Part shown: piece after piece, positions 42,627 through 43,838 of the stretch
Layout: each line of letters opens with the position of its first letter
How positions within the stretch are numbered: the stretch's first letter is position 1
NCBI GenBank assembly: GCA_013298775.1
Contig: JAAFIV010000037.1
Coordinates: forward strand, 1 to 43,838
Direction of reading: 5' to 3'
Source of the DNA: Ignavibacteria bacterium
Lineage (GTDB): Bacteria > Bacteroidota > Ignavibacteria > Kapaibacteriales > UBA4661
DNA: 43,838 bases
The notes under the pieces: generated by a model
Databases searched by the model: none
What the model saw: only the letters and a program-made list of their open reading frames with translations
What the model was told of the DNA's origin: nothing
Position numbers and translations under genes: made by a program

Positions 42627-43289
42627 ATGTCTCCTTTCCAAATACTCGTCCAATCACGCTTTGTGCAGCGCATCTGCACTCTTCTTCTGCTTTTACATGT
42701 GATAGCACTAGAAATACTCTTGTCCGCGCCAGTTCATGCCGCCGAGCCAGTTATTATCAGCGCGACCGTCCGCGCTGATGGGCTGACGTGTTCGCTATGT
42801 CATAGGAGCGTGTACAAGGCATTGAAGAAATTACCATTTGTAGAAAAGCTCTCGCCAAACCTTGATGAAACCTCGCTTGATATTCAATTTGTGCGCGGCT
42901 CGACGATTGTGCTGGAGCGCATTGAAGAGGCAATTCAGGATGCAGGTTTTTCGCTGGGAATGATGAACGTGGTGGTAGAATTTCCCGCGCCAGCCACACT
43001 CCCGACGACACTTCGCACGAATGAGTATTTTCCTCTGGGAGGCGCACAGATACACGTGTTGCAGGAACGCTCGGTGTCTGGGCGTGTAGAACTACACCTT
43101 GTGCCTGAAAAAATTCACACTGTCGTAAACACCAGCGTAAACACCAGCATAAACATGAGCGAAGCGGGCGCAGAAGGCACTGCACGCGAAACTATTTCTC
43201 AACACAAAACAGGAGCGGAAAGCTCACCAACAGTGAGTTCTGAAGCGGCACGCATTGGCGGCAAGCGCGTGTATGCGTGGAAGATATAA
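42627..43289 (+). CDS. Secreted protein with heavy-metal-associated (HMA) domain
   Basis: 220 aa from the ATG at 42627; an in-frame start at 42537 would run through the tandem repeat. Signal peptide ~1-39 (LLLLLHVIALEILLSAPVHAAE). HMA fold at ~43-110 with the metal site GLTCSLCHRSVYKAL (C55, C58) and the later IEEAIQDAGFSLG. Ferredoxin-like, binds Cu(I) or a similar soft metal, here outside the cytoplasm. The C-terminal half is low-complexity, with a 12-bp repeat (43125-43160) encoding VNTSVNTSINMS. No metal ATPase neighbours. Confidence 0.8.
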   Translation: MSPFQILVQSRFVQRICTLLLLLHVIALEILLSAPVHAAEPVIISATVRADGLTCSLCHRSVYKALKKLPFVEKLSPNLDETSLDIQFVRGSTIVLERIEEAIQDAGFSLGMMNVVVEFPAPATLPTTLRTNEYFPLGGAQIHVLQERSVSGRVELHLVPEKIHTVVNTSVNTSINMSEAGAEGTARETISQHKTGAESSPTVSSEAARIGGKRVYAWKI

Positions 43290-43391
43290 ATGCAGAAAAC
43301 ATACGTACATCCAGCACCAGAAGCTGGTTTGCAACGTCGTACAGGATTCGTAAATGAAGCAACGATTATTAGACATTATATGGATGAGTAG
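43290..43391 (+). CDS. Possible 33-aa ORF directly after the HMA gene
   Basis: ATG follows the TAA of the HMA gene with no gap and reads MQKTYVHPAPEAGLQRRTGF...IIRHYMDE. No family recognised. It could be a translated short peptide or chance. Confidence 0.25.
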   Translation: MQKTYVHPAPEAGLQRRTGFVNEATIIRHYMDE

Positions 43392-43402
43392 TTTTCGTTC
43401 TT

Positions 43403-43493
43403 CAGTAATGGCACAGACATTCTTGTCTGTGAGTATTGGTGCGGGATTCAGGCAACAAACACAGACAGGAATGTCTGTGCCACCGAAGCCAGT
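43403..43493. repeat. Full-length REPIN-like element
   Basis: AATGGCACAGACATTCTTGT...GGAATGTCTGTGCCACC: outer inverted repeats and two hairpins. It is the same element as the minus-strand reading of 27143-27238. The reading frame across it (AQTFLSVSIG...TGMSVPPKPV) is not taken as a gene. Confidence 0.85.
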
Positions 43494-43549
43494 ATTTATA
43501 CTATTTCTAGCCTTTCAGAGCCTAATCTGTATAATGTCTATTGAACATG

Positions 43550-43607
43550 CGATGCGGATAAAGCCCAGACTATCAGGATGTTGAGAACTTTTTTCCATCC
43601 TCAACAT
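43550..43607. repeat. Second interspersed repeat, copy 2
   Basis: Same sequence as 30127-30180. Here AGGATGTTGAG (43575-43585) pairs with CTCAACATCCT (about 43599-43609), forming a hairpin. Confidence 0.7.
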
Positions 43608-43710
43608 CCTTCTCATCCTCATATCTGCGTTTCTTGCTCACATCGTCCATTATCACGACATAATTTACGAATCAGGTAATTAAGGTTGTGGACACAATAC
43701 ATTGGCATCT

Positions 43711-43743
43711 CGTGGCGCAGACAAGAGTGTTACGCGCTGTGGA
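43711..43743. repeat. Half CAGACA repeat
   Basis: CGTGGCGCAGACAAGAGTGT followed by TACGCGCTGTGG is a single-palindrome relative of the unit at 1311. Confidence 0.55.
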
Positions 43744-43756
43744 GTAGATACCTTAT

Positions 43757-43768
43757 TGTTCTTTGACA
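43757..43768 (+). promoter_or_regulatory. boxA-like antitermination element, possible rRNA leader
   Basis: TGTTCTTTGACA is close to the boxA consensus of rRNA leaders (TGCTCTTTAACA) and to the sequence found ahead of 16S genes in Bacteroidota. The window ends 70 bases later, so the rRNA gene cannot be seen. Confidence 0.45.
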
Positions 43769-43838
43769 GTGGAAGTTTTAGTAGTTTAGCAGAAAAGAGA
43801 ATCACATCAATTTTTCATCTTTTCTTTGTCTTGTTATG

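Noticed and set aside
43354-43584. 76-codon frame with AQTFLSVSIG
   Set aside because: Consists of the REPIN-like element and flanking repeat; the same peptide appears wherever the repeat is read in this frame.

Overview
The window is a gene-dense chromosomal segment of moderate G+C content. The most likely source is a member of the Bacteroidota/Chlorobiota/Kapabacteria group. The evidence is a C-terminal type IX secretion (T9SS) sorting domain on a large NHL/IPT surface protein, a TonB-dependent receptor beside a secreted GH13 amylase, a type-B-like sdhA-sdhB pair, a prephenate dehydratase ACT motif of the Q-S-x-P type, and one good match to the Bacteroidota promoter consensus (TAnnTTTG). 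The assignment is an inference from gene content. No rRNA gene lies in the window, although an rRNA-type boxA sits near its right end.

Layout. 0-7 kb: TPR protein, secreted amylase, TonB receptor, PD-(D/E)XK-like protein. 7-10 kb: NHL-repeat T9SS cargo. 10-17.3 kb: housekeeping genes dapD, tilS (with a very long N-terminal extension), two small unknown genes, hpt and ftsH. 17.4-20 kb: a Phe/Tyr-rich leader peptide, a terminator/antiterminator switch, a small antitoxin-like gene, and a three-domain prephenate dehydratase-DAHP synthase-chorismate mutase. 20-24 kb: NTF2-like protein, nuoM and nuoN. 24-30 kb: Uma2-type nuclease, sugar nucleotidyltransferase, VOC protein, epimerase, a heme-motif lipoprotein, a SPOR-like protein and tsaD, with interspersed repeats between them. 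30-33 kb: CRY-DASH photolyase and a methyl-accepting protein on the minus strand. 34-36.6 kb: sdhAB. 36.7-39.6 kb: an accessory patch with a toxin/XRE-antitoxin-like pair, the remnant of an S41 peptidase, and a serine hydrolase with a MarR regulator. 40-43.8 kb: two envelope proteins, gapA, a secreted HMA-domain protein, and a repeat-rich tail ending at the boxA.

Most notable observation. The 34-codon ORF at 17409-17513 ends in a run with six aromatic residues out of eight (FYGAFFFY). It is followed by two mutually exclusive hairpins, the second a strong intrinsic terminator with nine Ts. This is the architecture of a phe-type transcription attenuator. The first large gene downstream is the fused aromatic amino-acid enzyme, so regulation and enzyme fusion fit together.

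The second theme is repeats. A REPIN-like family, built of CAGACA...TGTCTG palindromes, occurs at seven places. At two of them it is inserted in frame directly ahead of signal-peptide cores. One 170-bp MITE-like element has perfect 16-bp terminal inverted repeats and a 6-bp target-site duplication. Short tandem repeats with 11-15 bp units sit at many gene boundaries. Homology calls were made by reading translated sequences; no database search was run.
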